This document shows, piece by piece, positions 26,697-34,440 of a stretch of 64,000 bases of DNA. The notes beneath the pieces are model-generated. The model was given only the letters and a program-made list of their open reading frames with translations, did not search any database and was not told the DNA's origin. The stretch covers positions 1-64,000 of the forward strand of contig NZ_QETH01000008.1 in assembly GCF_003105115.1 (NCBI RefSeq), written 5' to 3'. The translations under genes and the position numbers were made by a program. Numbering within the stretch: the first letter of the stretch is position 1; every line of letters starts with the position of its first letter. Source of the DNA: Flavobacterium sp. HTF (GTDB taxonomy: Bacteria > Bacteroidota > Bacteroidia > Flavobacteriales > Flavobacteriaceae).

Positions 26697-26721
26697 ATTT
26701 AAAGAACTTTAAAACAGAAAG

Positions 26722-27720
26722 ATGAAAGCAATTTTATTACAGGAAAATCGTGAATTTCAATTAGAAACGGTCGAAACTCCGGAACCTAAATCACATGAGA
26801 TTCAGGTAAAGATTATCGCTGCCGGTTTTAATCCGATTGATTATCAAATGACCGAAAATGGTTCTGAAAGAAAGCTTTTGCATTCGCCTATTTTGGGACG
26901 GGAATTTTCAGGAATTGTAACAAAGACAGGTACAAATGTAAGCGAATTTAAAATTGGTGATGCTGTTTTTTGCGGTTCAGGAAGTATGGGGTCGAATGGT
27001 ACTTACGCCGAATATATTTGTGTTCCTGAAGGAATTGCCGTGAAGAAACCGGAAAACATTTCTTTTGAGGAAGCTGCAGCAATTCCATCAGCCGGACTTA
27101 CCGCTTTGCAGTCTTTTAAAAGAATGAAGGCATCTTTGACCGATTCAATTTTGATTACAGGCGGTGCCGGAGGAGTTGGAAATGTGTTTGTAAAAATACT
27201 TCTTGCCAAAGGTTTTACAAACTTTGTAGTAACTGCCGGAAGTGAAGAAAGTATAACTTCCTTACTTGATCTTGGAGTAAAAGCACAACAAATCATCAAT
27301 TATAAAAAAGAAGAAATATACGATTCGGCACTTTCTTTAAACGGAAGTAAAAAATTTGACATCGCAGTAGATCTGGTTGGGAATAATATTGCGGAAGTTG
27401 CAGCCAAACTTTTGAAAATAAACGGAACTTATATAGACGTAACGAATTTTTCAACTCCGGAATCACGAAGTATTCTTTTTTCAAGAGGAGCTACAATTCA
27501 CAATATTTCTAATTATGCCTATGGACTAGAAAAACAATATGATTATTATAAAAATGGCCTGAACGAACTGGCGCAGTTACTAAAAAATAAATCCATTACA
27601 CCGCCCAATATTTCGATAACAGGCGAATTAAGCACCGCAACAGTTGTGAGAGCGCTTAGGCTTTTACGCGAAAATAAAACATACGGCAGGAAATTAATAA
27701 TGCAGATAAATAAGCAATAA
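26722..27720 (+). CDS. NADP-dependent quinone oxidoreductase-like protein (MDR family)
   Basis: A 332-residue zinc-independent medium-chain dehydrogenase/reductase. A GroES-like domain covers residues 1-125. The Rossmann motif GGAGGVGNVFVKILL begins near residue 147. The family reduces quinones or activated alkenes with NADPH. It is the last gene of the riboswitch operon, 25 bases after the PLP enzyme, so it probably belongs to the same SAM-responsive unit. Its place in sulfur metabolism is unexplained. Confidence 0.85.
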   Translation: MKAILLQENREFQLETVETPEPKSHEIQVKIIAAGFNPIDYQMTENGSERKLLHSPILGREFSGIVTKTGTNVSEFKIGDAVFCGSGSMGSNGTYAEYICVPEGIAVKKPENISFEEAAAIPSAGLTALQSFKRMKASLTDSILITGGAGGVGNVFVKILLAKGFTNFVVTAGSEESITSLLDLGVKAQQIINYKKEEIYDSALSLNGSKKFDIAVDLVGNNIAEVAAKLLKINGTYIDVTNFSTPESRSILFSRGATIHNISNYAYGLEKQYDYYKNGLNELAQLLKNKSITPPNISITGELSTATVVRALRLLRENKTYGRKLIMQINKQ

Positions 27721-27776
27721 AAACAATACAAGTAAGAGTTACAACAGGTTTTACGGGAAATAGTTTGATATTAAAA

Positions 27777-27810
27777 ATTTAAAGCTCCGGATTTCTCCAA
27801 AGCTTTAAAT
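27777..27810. terminator. AT-rich hairpin between convergent genes
   Basis: ATTTAAAGCT / AGCTTTAAAT arms between the oxidoreductase and the minus-strand alpha/beta hydrolase. A weak but plausible bidirectional terminator. Confidence 0.5.
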
Positions 27811-27823
27811 TACCCCAAACCAT

Positions 27824-28594
27824 TTATAATTCTTCGTACCACTTTAAAATATAATCGGCAACGCTTTCCCAGCCAGGTTCTCCACAAATGAAATGGCTTT
27901 TTCCATCAAATATTCTGATGTCAACACATCCGGCATTTTCTCTGTATTTTTGAGCTATAGTTTTTGTCAGGTTAGGAGGAAAAATATGATCGCTTCCACC
28001 ACCAATAAACAAAATCGGCTCATGCGGTTTTTTGAAATTGATATTCGAAAAAGAATTCAAAACCAGTTCACGACTCACTTTGTAGCTTTCCGGAACAGCA
28101 AATTTTTCAAAAGCATCTCTTTTTTGAGACTCCGGTATGGTATTAAAAAACGCATAATCATACCATTCGCGGCTTCCCATGAAATATTTTTTGGAAGAAA
28201 AAAAGCCAAAAGCCGGCAAAACCGTTTTTAAGGTTTGAAATGGAGGAAAAACATTTTTTGGCGGCGCACCGTCAATGCTTACTCCCGCAGCTGCTTTTCC
28301 CAGTTCGACTAACTTCAGAGTGGCCATACCTGCCATTGAATGACCTATTAATAAAGGTTTTTCGGGTAAAGAATCTATTAATCGGATTATATTATTTACG
28401 ACATCGATAAAACCGGTTTTAGTCAGTTCAGGATGAACTCTTGCCCTCAGGTCAGCCGGATTTCCGTCGTGTCCGGGATTTGCCGGTGTATGCACCGTAT
28501 ATCCCTTTTGTTCGTAGTACTGTTTCCATTCTGTCCAGCTATTGTCGTTTACAAAATTTCCATGAATGAGTACAATATTTTTTGATTTTGACAT
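27824..28594 (-). CDS. Alpha/beta hydrolase, last gene of the sigma-54-type operon
   Basis: A 256-residue cytosolic alpha/beta hydrolase of the EstA/salicylate-esterase-like group. The oxyanion loop LIHGNF is followed by nucleophile Ser86 in IGHSMAG, an acid in GGSDHIFPP and the His in KSHFICGEP. It is a distant paralogue of the hydrolase at 36411-37196, sharing the opening, the AHP/VHP segment and the FKKxHxPxLFxxGxxD block, but that one has Cys at the nucleophile position. It is last of five genes running from 31645, 7 bases after the isochorismatase gene. Confidence 0.88.
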   Translation of the reverse strand: MSKSKNIVLIHGNFVNDNSWTEWKQYYEQKGYTVHTPANPGHDGNPADLRARVHPELTKTGFIDVVNNIIRLIDSLPEKPLLIGHSMAGMATLKLVELGKAAAGVSIDGAPPKNVFPPFQTLKTVLPAFGFFSSKKYFMGSREWYDYAFFNTIPESQKRDAFEKFAVPESYKVSRELVLNSFSNINFKKPHEPILFIGGGSDHIFPPNLTKTIAQKYRENAGCVDIRIFDGKSHFICGEPGWESVADYILKWYEEL

Positions 28595-28601
28595 GATTAT
28601 T

Positions 28602-29141
28602 TTATTTGATTAAAGTTAAAATTTCTTTGAAAACTTCTCGTCTGGAGTCTTTAACCAGCTCATAAAGACACATTTCAATATTGGTTAATCCTGCCCCCTT
28701 ATTTTGCAGTTTTTTCAGGGCTGTCTCAATACTTTCTTTTGTCCGGGAAGAAACACAATCCGTTACAATTTCGACTTCAAAATTATTTGATAGAAGTCCC
28801 ATAGCAGTTTGATACACACAAATATGGGCTTCTATACCACAGATTAACCATTGTCTCCTGCCGGAATCTATAATCGCCTGCCTGAAAGTTTCATTATCAA
28901 AAGCGTTGAAGCAATATTTTTCAATTGGTTTTTGATGAACTAATAATTTTTCCAATTCCGGTATCGTTGAACCGAGCCCTTTTGGGTTTTGTTCTGCCCA
29001 GATTATCGGAATTGACAGAATCTGACACCCGCGAATCAGTTTTTCCAGATTTACGGCTAGTTTTTCACTTTCATTTACAATCCGGGCCAGTTTGCCCTGA
29101 ACATCTATAAGAACCAATCCGGTGTTTTCCTGATAGAGCAT
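28602..29141 (-). CDS. Isochorismatase family hydrolase (YcaC-like)
   Basis: A 179-residue cysteine hydrolase. Catalytic Asp is in VLIDVQGKLA, Lys near EKYCFNAF and the nucleophile Cys in EAHICVYQTA, with the usual non-proline cis bond preceding. Members of this group hydrolyse amides or ethers such as nicotinamide or isochorismate; the closest-looking class (YcaC-like) has no settled substrate. Fourth gene of the operon, directly before the alpha/beta hydrolase. Confidence 0.87.
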   Translation of the reverse strand: MLYQENTGLVLIDVQGKLARIVNESEKLAVNLEKLIRGCQILSIPIIWAEQNPKGLGSTIPELEKLLVHQKPIEKYCFNAFDNETFRQAIIDSGRRQWLICGIEAHICVYQTAMGLLSNNFEVEIVTDCVSSRTKESIETALKKLQNKGAGLTNIEMCLYELVKDSRREVFKEILTLIK

Positions 29142-29202
29142 ATATTGTTGATATTTAATGAATTAAGTAAAATTAAGAAATGATTGACTGCATTTAACAA
29201 TT

Positions 29203-29817
29203 TTATTTTAAAAAGTCTGTAAATTCATTGGTAGTCAACAGGCTATGTCCGTAATTTGGGAAATTTGTTTCAACGGTTGCTTTAATTTCGTCCCAGTTAA
29301 AAGCACCAATTCCATCTTTTATTAAAGTCACATGATAACCCAATTCAACACCATAACGGGCTGTAGAATCGATGCAGGTATTGGCTCTCATTCCAGCTAA
29401 AACAATATGGGTGATACCATGTTCTTTTAAAAGAAAATCAAGATCAGTATTGGCAAAACCACTGGCAGTCCAGTGATTTTGCGCAATTAAGTCTTCCTGT
29501 TGCGGCTGAAGATCAGGATGAAATTCGCCGCCCCAGCTGTCTTTTTCAAAAAGCGATAATTTTAAGCTTCCCATATGCGATGGCGATAAAAATTTCCAAT
29601 TTAAATAATCTCCTTTTTGCGTTTTTCTGTGAGGGGCATAAATTATCTGAATTTTGTTTTTTCTGCATTCAGCAACCAGTTTTACCAGATTTGCTATTAC
29701 ATTGTTTTCTATAACGGTTTGTTTTACCGTGTCCCACAATTTGCCTCCTTCGGAAAGAAAATCATTAAAAGGATCAATTAAAATCAAAGCTGTTTTATTC
29801 GATTGATGAGGTTCCAT
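29203..29817 (-). CDS. Isochorismatase family cysteine hydrolase
   Basis: A 204-residue cysteine hydrolase, not closely similar to its neighbour of the same superfamily. Asp is in LILIDPFNDF, Lys near AQNHWTASGF and the nucleophile Cys in GMRANTCIDSTARYG. The second half of the domain (GYHVTLIKDGIGAF) fits. Third gene of the operon, 23 bases after the esterase gene. Two amidase-type hydrolases with two ester hydrolases suggest stepwise breakdown of an ester/amide-containing compound, but the compound is unknown. Confidence 0.87.
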   Translation of the reverse strand: MEPHQSNKTALILIDPFNDFLSEGGKLWDTVKQTVIENNVIANLVKLVAECRKNKIQIIYAPHRKTQKGDYLNWKFLSPSHMGSLKLSLFEKDSWGGEFHPDLQPQQEDLIAQNHWTASGFANTDLDFLLKEHGITHIVLAGMRANTCIDSTARYGVELGYHVTLIKDGIGAFNWDEIKATVETNFPNYGHSLLTTNEFTDFLK

Positions 29818-29840
29818 AAGACGTTAGATTGATGAGTGAA

Positions 29841-30878
29841 TTATTTCAGGTATTTTTTGAGTTCTGCTGCAGCCTGAAGAAATAAAGCTTTGGTTTGAGG
29901 AATCTCCGCAAGACCGTTCAATAATCCAAAATCATGGATCACATCGTTGTATCGAACCGTTGTAACCACAACTCCCGCGTCACTTAATTTACGTCCGTAA
30001 GCCTCTCCTTCGTCTCTTAGAATATCATTTTCTGCTACTTGGATCAGAGTGGGAGGCAAACCTTTCAGCTGATCTAAACTGGCTTGTAATGGCGATGCAT
30101 AAATTTCTTTTCTTTTAGAAGGGTCTACATACTGATCCCACATCCATTGCATTAAAGTGTCGGTTAGAAAACGTTGTTTTCCATATTTTTTATACGACTC
30201 AGTTTCAAAATTAGCATCTGTTACAGGCCAGAAGAGAATTTGTACTTTATACAAAGGAGTTCCTTTTTCTTTTGCCAGTAAAGCACTTGCTGTGGCAAGG
30301 TTTCCTCCGGCGCTGTTGCCTACGATTCCCAGTTTACTTCCGTCAACATTGATTTCGTTTCCATGCGCTGCAATCCATTTTGCGGCCGCATACACTTCAT
30401 TTACAGGCTGTGGATATTTCGTTTCCGGAGCCAGAGAATAGTTAATAAAAACCCCAACATAACCAGTAAGGACACTCAGGTCGCGAACCATGCGTTTGTG
30501 CGTAGGATAATCGCCCAAAACCCAGCCACCTCCGTGAATGAACATAAAAACAGGCAGTTTTCCTTTTGCTCCTGCAGGACGCACAATATTCAATTTGATT
30601 TTGTAGCCGTCTGCGGTAATTTCTTTTTCGGATTCTTCAATTCCGGATAAATCAACTTTAAAAGCATTTTGTGCGCCAACGAGTACATTTCGCGCATCTG
30701 CAACAGGAAGAGATTCTAATGGTGCTCCTCCGGAATTTAAAGGTTTCAAAAATGCTTTAACCGCTGGTGTCAAATGAGAATCTGCGGCATAATCTGTCTG
30801 GGCGTAGCTTTTTGTTGTCATATTGGTTAAAATTATATAGGGAATTAAAATCATTTTTAAGAGGTTTGATTTTTTCAT
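29841..30878 (-). CDS. Exported HSL-type (alpha/beta hydrolase_3) esterase
   Basis: A 345-residue esterase of the hormone-sensitive-lipase type. Signal peptide ending KSYAQ (about residue 26). The oxyanion motif HGGGWVLGD, nucleophile motif GNSAGGNLA, acid in AENDILRDEG and His in VIHDFGLL are all present. It should act in the periplasm on small acyl esters. Second gene of the operon, 23 bases after the secreted protein gene. Confidence 0.9.
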   Translation of the reverse strand: MKKSNLLKMILIPYIILTNMTTKSYAQTDYAADSHLTPAVKAFLKPLNSGGAPLESLPVADARNVLVGAQNAFKVDLSGIEESEKEITADGYKIKLNIVRPAGAKGKLPVFMFIHGGGWVLGDYPTHKRMVRDLSVLTGYVGVFINYSLAPETKYPQPVNEVYAAAKWIAAHGNEINVDGSKLGIVGNSAGGNLATASALLAKEKGTPLYKVQILFWPVTDANFETESYKKYGKQRFLTDTLMQWMWDQYVDPSKRKEIYASPLQASLDQLKGLPPTLIQVAENDILRDEGEAYGRKLSDAGVVVTTVRYNDVIHDFGLLNGLAEIPQTKALFLQAAAELKKYLK

Positions 30879-30901
30879 GATGTCTGAATTAAGATGAATT
30901 G

Positions 30902-31645
30902 TTATTTTACAGAATAAGGCAAAGAAAGATTACCACTGGCAACTGTATAAACTTTGTACACTCCAAGCATTGGTTTTTTTCCTTCACCTTCATGAGAACC
31001 ACCGTCACCTGTGCTGACTTCCATATAGCAGCTTACTGCATCAAACTTGAAATTGGTTTTGTTGTTGATTCTAAAATCGGGTACAATTACTTTTATGGAA
31101 TTTCCTTTGCTAACAATATTAAAACCAGGGCTATCCATATACATCGCCATTCCGGGATTTGTTGGAGGTAAAACTACGTTGGGGTCTCCTTTTGTAAATT
31201 CCCTTACCGAAAGTCCGCCGGCAACACGTTTGTCTTCGACTAGTAAAACCCAGTGGGCATGCCAGATTAGTCCGTCATTCAGGTAGTTTCCATCGAGATT
31301 TTCATCCCAAAGCGGGGTGTCTTCAAAATCAGGGTGAGAGGTCAGGGCAAGTGCCACAATTCCTTCGGCCTGACCGAAACCAATATCAGAAGATTTTAAG
31401 GTAGTAGGAAAAACATAGGCTAAAACCGGTGCGCCATTTAATTGTCCGACTGGTTTAGGCATCGTTTTTCCGGCCGCTCCTTCCACTTTTATATCCCAGA
31501 CAGTAAGGCCTAAATCTGCCTTATGCGTTATTGTTGCCGATTTTATCTTAAAATCAGCGTTGTTGTAAGTACCGCATTTGTCGCAGGCCTTTACAGCACT
31601 ATAATTTAAAAACAGAATGATTAATAGCAATATTGATTTTTTCAT
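30902..31645 (-). CDS. Secreted protein of unknown function, first gene of the sigma-54-type operon
   Basis: A 247-residue exported protein that I do not recognise. Signal peptide residues 1-20, then ACDKCGTYNN (a CxxC pair at the mature N-terminus) and a beta-rich domain containing DGLIWHAHWVLLVEDKRVAGG. The His pair in WHAHW together with the CDKC pair could bind metal. No lipobox is clear. It is the promoter-proximal gene: a sigma-54-like -24/-12 element lies 35 bases upstream, and an esterase gene follows after 23 bases. Confidence 0.75.
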   Translation of the reverse strand: MKKSILLLIILFLNYSAVKACDKCGTYNNADFKIKSATITHKADLGLTVWDIKVEGAAGKTMPKPVGQLNGAPVLAYVFPTTLKSSDIGFGQAEGIVALALTSHPDFEDTPLWDENLDGNYLNDGLIWHAHWVLLVEDKRVAGGLSVREFTKGDPNVVLPPTNPGMAMYMDSPGFNIVSKGNSIKVIVPDFRINNKTNFKFDAVSCYMEVSTGDGGSHEGEGKKPMLGVYKVYTVASGNLSLPYSVK

Positions 31646-31679
31646 GGTAAATGGTTTTAAGTGTTAATTTTCTTAAGAA

Positions 31680-31695
31680 ACCAATTTATATGCCA
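31680..31695 (-). promoter_or_regulatory. Sigma-54-type (-24/-12) promoter of the hydrolase operon
   Basis: Minus strand TGGCATATAAATTGGT has the TGGCA block and TTG block at the exact sigma-54 spacing (consensus TGGCACGNNNNTTGCW), with G in place of C at the -12 position. No TAnnTTTG box is seen between it and the start codon at 31645. An enhancer-binding activator with GAFTGA is encoded 2.7 kb away. Confidence 0.6.
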
Positions 31696-31721
31696 TGTCA
31701 TTAAAATGCCTTATAACAGGT

Positions 31722-31767
31722 GTTTAGCGCTTTTTCATGAGTGTAAAAGCGCTATATTTCGCTAAAC
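31722..31767. promoter_or_regulatory. Nested inverted repeats, putative enhancer (UAS)
   Basis: TAGCGCTTTT (31725-31734) and AAAAGCGCTA (31745-31754) are exact inverted copies 10 bases apart. A second pair, GTTTAGCG (31722-31729) and CGCTAAAC (31760-31767), encloses them. They lie 27-72 bases upstream of the -24 element. No T-run follows in the direction of the kinase gene, so this is not its terminator. I infer binding sites for the adjacent Fis-type activator. Confidence 0.55.
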
Positions 31768-31793
31768 AAAATTAGATTAGTGAGATTTCGCCA

Positions 31794-34235
31794 TTAAATC
31801 ATCTTCCTTTTTTCATTTATTGGAAATTCTTTTGAAAACTCAATTTTAAAAATGGTTCCGTTTTTATTTTCCATAGAAAAAGTGGCTTCCAAATCGTCAC
31901 TTAAACCTTTTATCAGGCTCAATCCAAATGAATTGATTTTCTTCGCATCAATATTGGCATCAAAACCAATTCCGTTGTCTGCAATTGTCAATAGATATTT
32001 ATTTTCAGAAGTGGCTTCCAGCGTGACATAAATCATTCCGGTCCTGTCCTCCGGAAAAGCATATTTGATTGAATTTGTGATCGATTCATTTAAAATAAGC
32101 CCAAGCGGAACTGCCTGTGCAACATCTAATTCCAGCGGATCAATTTTAAGTTCAAACCGGATTCTTTGCCCAAGCGAAAAAGAGTCTCTTAAATATTCCA
32201 CCAGTTCTTTGATATAATTAGGCATATTGATGGTCGAAATATTCTCAGAATTGTACAATTTCTGATGGATTAAGGACATGGAATGAATACGGTGCTGACT
32301 GTTTTTAATCGCAGACAATGCCATATCATTTTCCAGATAAGCCGATTGTGAATTCAGCAGGCTTATAACGGTTTGCAGGTTGTTTTTTACACGATGATGA
32401 ATCTCTTTCAAAAGCCATTCTTTTTCATCCAGTAAATGCCTCAGATTGATATTTTTCTGATTGATTTCTCTTTCTTTAAGTTCTAATTCAGCATTATTTT
32501 TCTGTTTCAGGCGATATCGATTGTATAATAATCCGATGATAAGTACCAGTAAAACTAAACTCCAGATTGATACTGTATTTAATAATTTTGATTTTTTTAA
32601 AGCCGTTTCCTTCAAATCAGATTCCTGGCTTAAGAGCTTGATTTTTTGCTCTTTATTTACGGTTTCGTATTGAATTTTAAGTTCCTCGATTTGTTTGTTT
32701 TTAGAATAATCTAAAAGTGAATCGCTAAATTTTTTGTACAATTTATGATGCGCCAAAGCCGATTTAAAATTGCCATTGAGGGAATCTATTTTGTATAAGG
32801 ATACCTGAACGGCCTCTGAATTATACCCTTTATTATATTTTTTTGAAAGAGCATCAATTTTGTCAAGATAAAATTTTGTTTTTTGAAGGTTACTTCGGTT
32901 AGCATAAAACAAAGCAATAGAGGCATAGCTGTTGCAAACATCGCGATAGGTTTGCGGCGAGTCTAAAGCATCTGCGGCTAATGCTGTTTTTTTGAAATAA
33001 TTTTCAGCCGTTCCGTAATTTTTTAATCTCCAGTAGCAATTAGCGTAAGCAAAATTCATTAGCATTTTGTCCATATTATTTGGCGGCGCATATTTACTCG
33101 TAATGGTATTCATGTATTCAATTGCCTCTTTGTTTTTTCCTCTCATCGATAATGATGCAGTGGCGGTGATAAAACTTTTATACCAGCTGCCGCTATTAAA
33201 ACTGTTCTGTCCGTATTTAATACTTTTTTCTGCGGCTTTTTTGGCATCATCATTATGTCCCATTTGCAAATACACCAGTCCCAGTCTCATGTAGAAAATA
33301 TCTGCGAAAGTATAATCCTTGGTAGACTCCATGGTTTCTACACTTTTTAACGCATAATAAAGTGCACCTTTCATATTATACTGAACGCTTTCTATATAGG
33401 CAATTGTGGTTTCTCCAAATTGCTGCTGCCTGAAGCCGATTTTTCGCATGGCCGCAATATTTTGGTAAAGTATTTTTTTGGCATCATTAATCTTTCCGTG
33501 CCAGAAATAAATCGTGCACAGCTTCATTTTTACTTCAATTATTTTCTCTTCAAAACCTAAAGCAGTATATAAAGATTCGGCTTCTTTTAGGATTTTTTCT
33601 TTTTCAGGATCTAAATCGTATTGGTATGTTGCCTGATTTAGCAATGCATCGGCAAGTGCTGCTTTATCATTTTGTTTCCGGCATTCTGTTACGATCTGCA
33701 AAAAGCTTTTTTTACTTTCCGGGTAATTGTTAATCTGGAAGTAAAACTTACCGAGGAGCATTACACTCTGGTGCTGCCATTTTTTTGCTTTTAGCTGATT
33801 GCTGATTTTTACAGCTTCTGATATATAAAGACTGGCATTAGCCATATCTTCCGGTTTTGAATAGGGTTTAAATAAATAATGATTGCCAAGTTGTAAAGCC
33901 AATTTTATCCTGTTAGCATCTTTTGATTTAGCAAAAAGCTGTTTTGCTGCACCAATATTTCCTTTTTCGATTAAATCGTTTCCAATCAAATAAGTACCAT
34001 CATTAAAACCTTCATCATAGGCTAAAGACAGTGGTAATTTATAAGCTTTGCAAGTCAAAACTACAGCACTGTCGGCATCAATTGATCCCTGATTGGAGTT
34101 ATACAAATAGCTTGAACAAGTTTGAATTAATAAACGTTTCTTTTTTAAATCATAGTTTGCTGTGGCCGGATGATTTTGTGCCTGAAAATGACCAGTAATT
34201 AAAAACAGCACACAAAAGATATAAAATGACTTCAT
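31794..34235 (-). CDS. TPR-containing HisKA_2 sensor histidine kinase
   Basis: An 813-residue sensor kinase. Signal peptide (1-19), a TPR solenoid of about 500 residues in the periplasm, one membrane helix near 560-580, a short coiled coil, and a HisKA_2 domain with EIHHRVKNNLQTVISLL carrying the phospho-His. The C-terminal ATPase domain shows NESITNSIKYAF (N box) and ADNGIGFD (G1). The gene is divergent from the sigma-54 activator, its likely partner, and its own promoter box TATATTTG is at 34274-34281. Ligand unknown; the TPR domain suggests a protein or peptide partner. Confidence 0.92.
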   Translation of the reverse strand: MKSFYIFCVLFLITGHFQAQNHPATANYDLKKKRLLIQTCSSYLYNSNQGSIDADSAVVLTCKAYKLPLSLAYDEGFNDGTYLIGNDLIEKGNIGAAKQLFAKSKDANRIKLALQLGNHYLFKPYSKPEDMANASLYISEAVKISNQLKAKKWQHQSVMLLGKFYFQINNYPESKKSFLQIVTECRKQNDKAALADALLNQATYQYDLDPEKEKILKEAESLYTALGFEEKIIEVKMKLCTIYFWHGKINDAKKILYQNIAAMRKIGFRQQQFGETTIAYIESVQYNMKGALYYALKSVETMESTKDYTFADIFYMRLGLVYLQMGHNDDAKKAAEKSIKYGQNSFNSGSWYKSFITATASLSMRGKNKEAIEYMNTITSKYAPPNNMDKMLMNFAYANCYWRLKNYGTAENYFKKTALAADALDSPQTYRDVCNSYASIALFYANRSNLQKTKFYLDKIDALSKKYNKGYNSEAVQVSLYKIDSLNGNFKSALAHHKLYKKFSDSLLDYSKNKQIEELKIQYETVNKEQKIKLLSQESDLKETALKKSKLLNTVSIWSLVLLVLIIGLLYNRYRLKQKNNAELELKEREINQKNINLRHLLDEKEWLLKEIHHRVKNNLQTVISLLNSQSAYLENDMALSAIKNSQHRIHSMSLIHQKLYNSENISTINMPNYIKELVEYLRDSFSLGQRIRFELKIDPLELDVAQAVPLGLILNESITNSIKYAFPEDRTGMIYVTLEATSENKYLLTIADNGIGFDANIDAKKINSFGLSLIKGLSDDLEATFSMENKNGTIFKIEFSKEFPINEKRKMI

Positions 34236-34273
34236 AGTTTATTACAATTAAATTTTAGTAAGTTTTTGATTAA

Positions 34274-34281
34274 CAAATATA
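34274..34281 (-). promoter_or_regulatory. Promoter -7 box of the sensor kinase gene
   Basis: TATATTTG on the minus strand, 38 bases before the ATG. Confidence 0.5.
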
Positions 34282-34389
34282 TATAGAAACAATTTTAAAT
34301 GTCTTGCAAAATAACATGAAAATTAATACAAAGTGTGATTTTTATTTACCTAATTTTGGAAAAGGTTAATTTTAATTGTGATTATTAAC

Positions 34390-34397
34390 TATTTTTG
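34390..34397 (+). promoter_or_regulatory. Promoter -7 box of the sigma-54 activator gene
   Basis: TATTTTTG, an exact TAnnTTTG match, 43 bases before the ATG. Confidence 0.5.
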
Positions 34398-34440
34398 TGT
34401 CAATTAATTAAGTGCAATATAATATAAAATTTACTCACTT

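Noticed and set aside
31722-31767. Inverted repeats as the terminator of the sensor kinase gene
   Set aside because: No T-run follows on the minus strand; A-rich sequence does. An enhancer role fits better.
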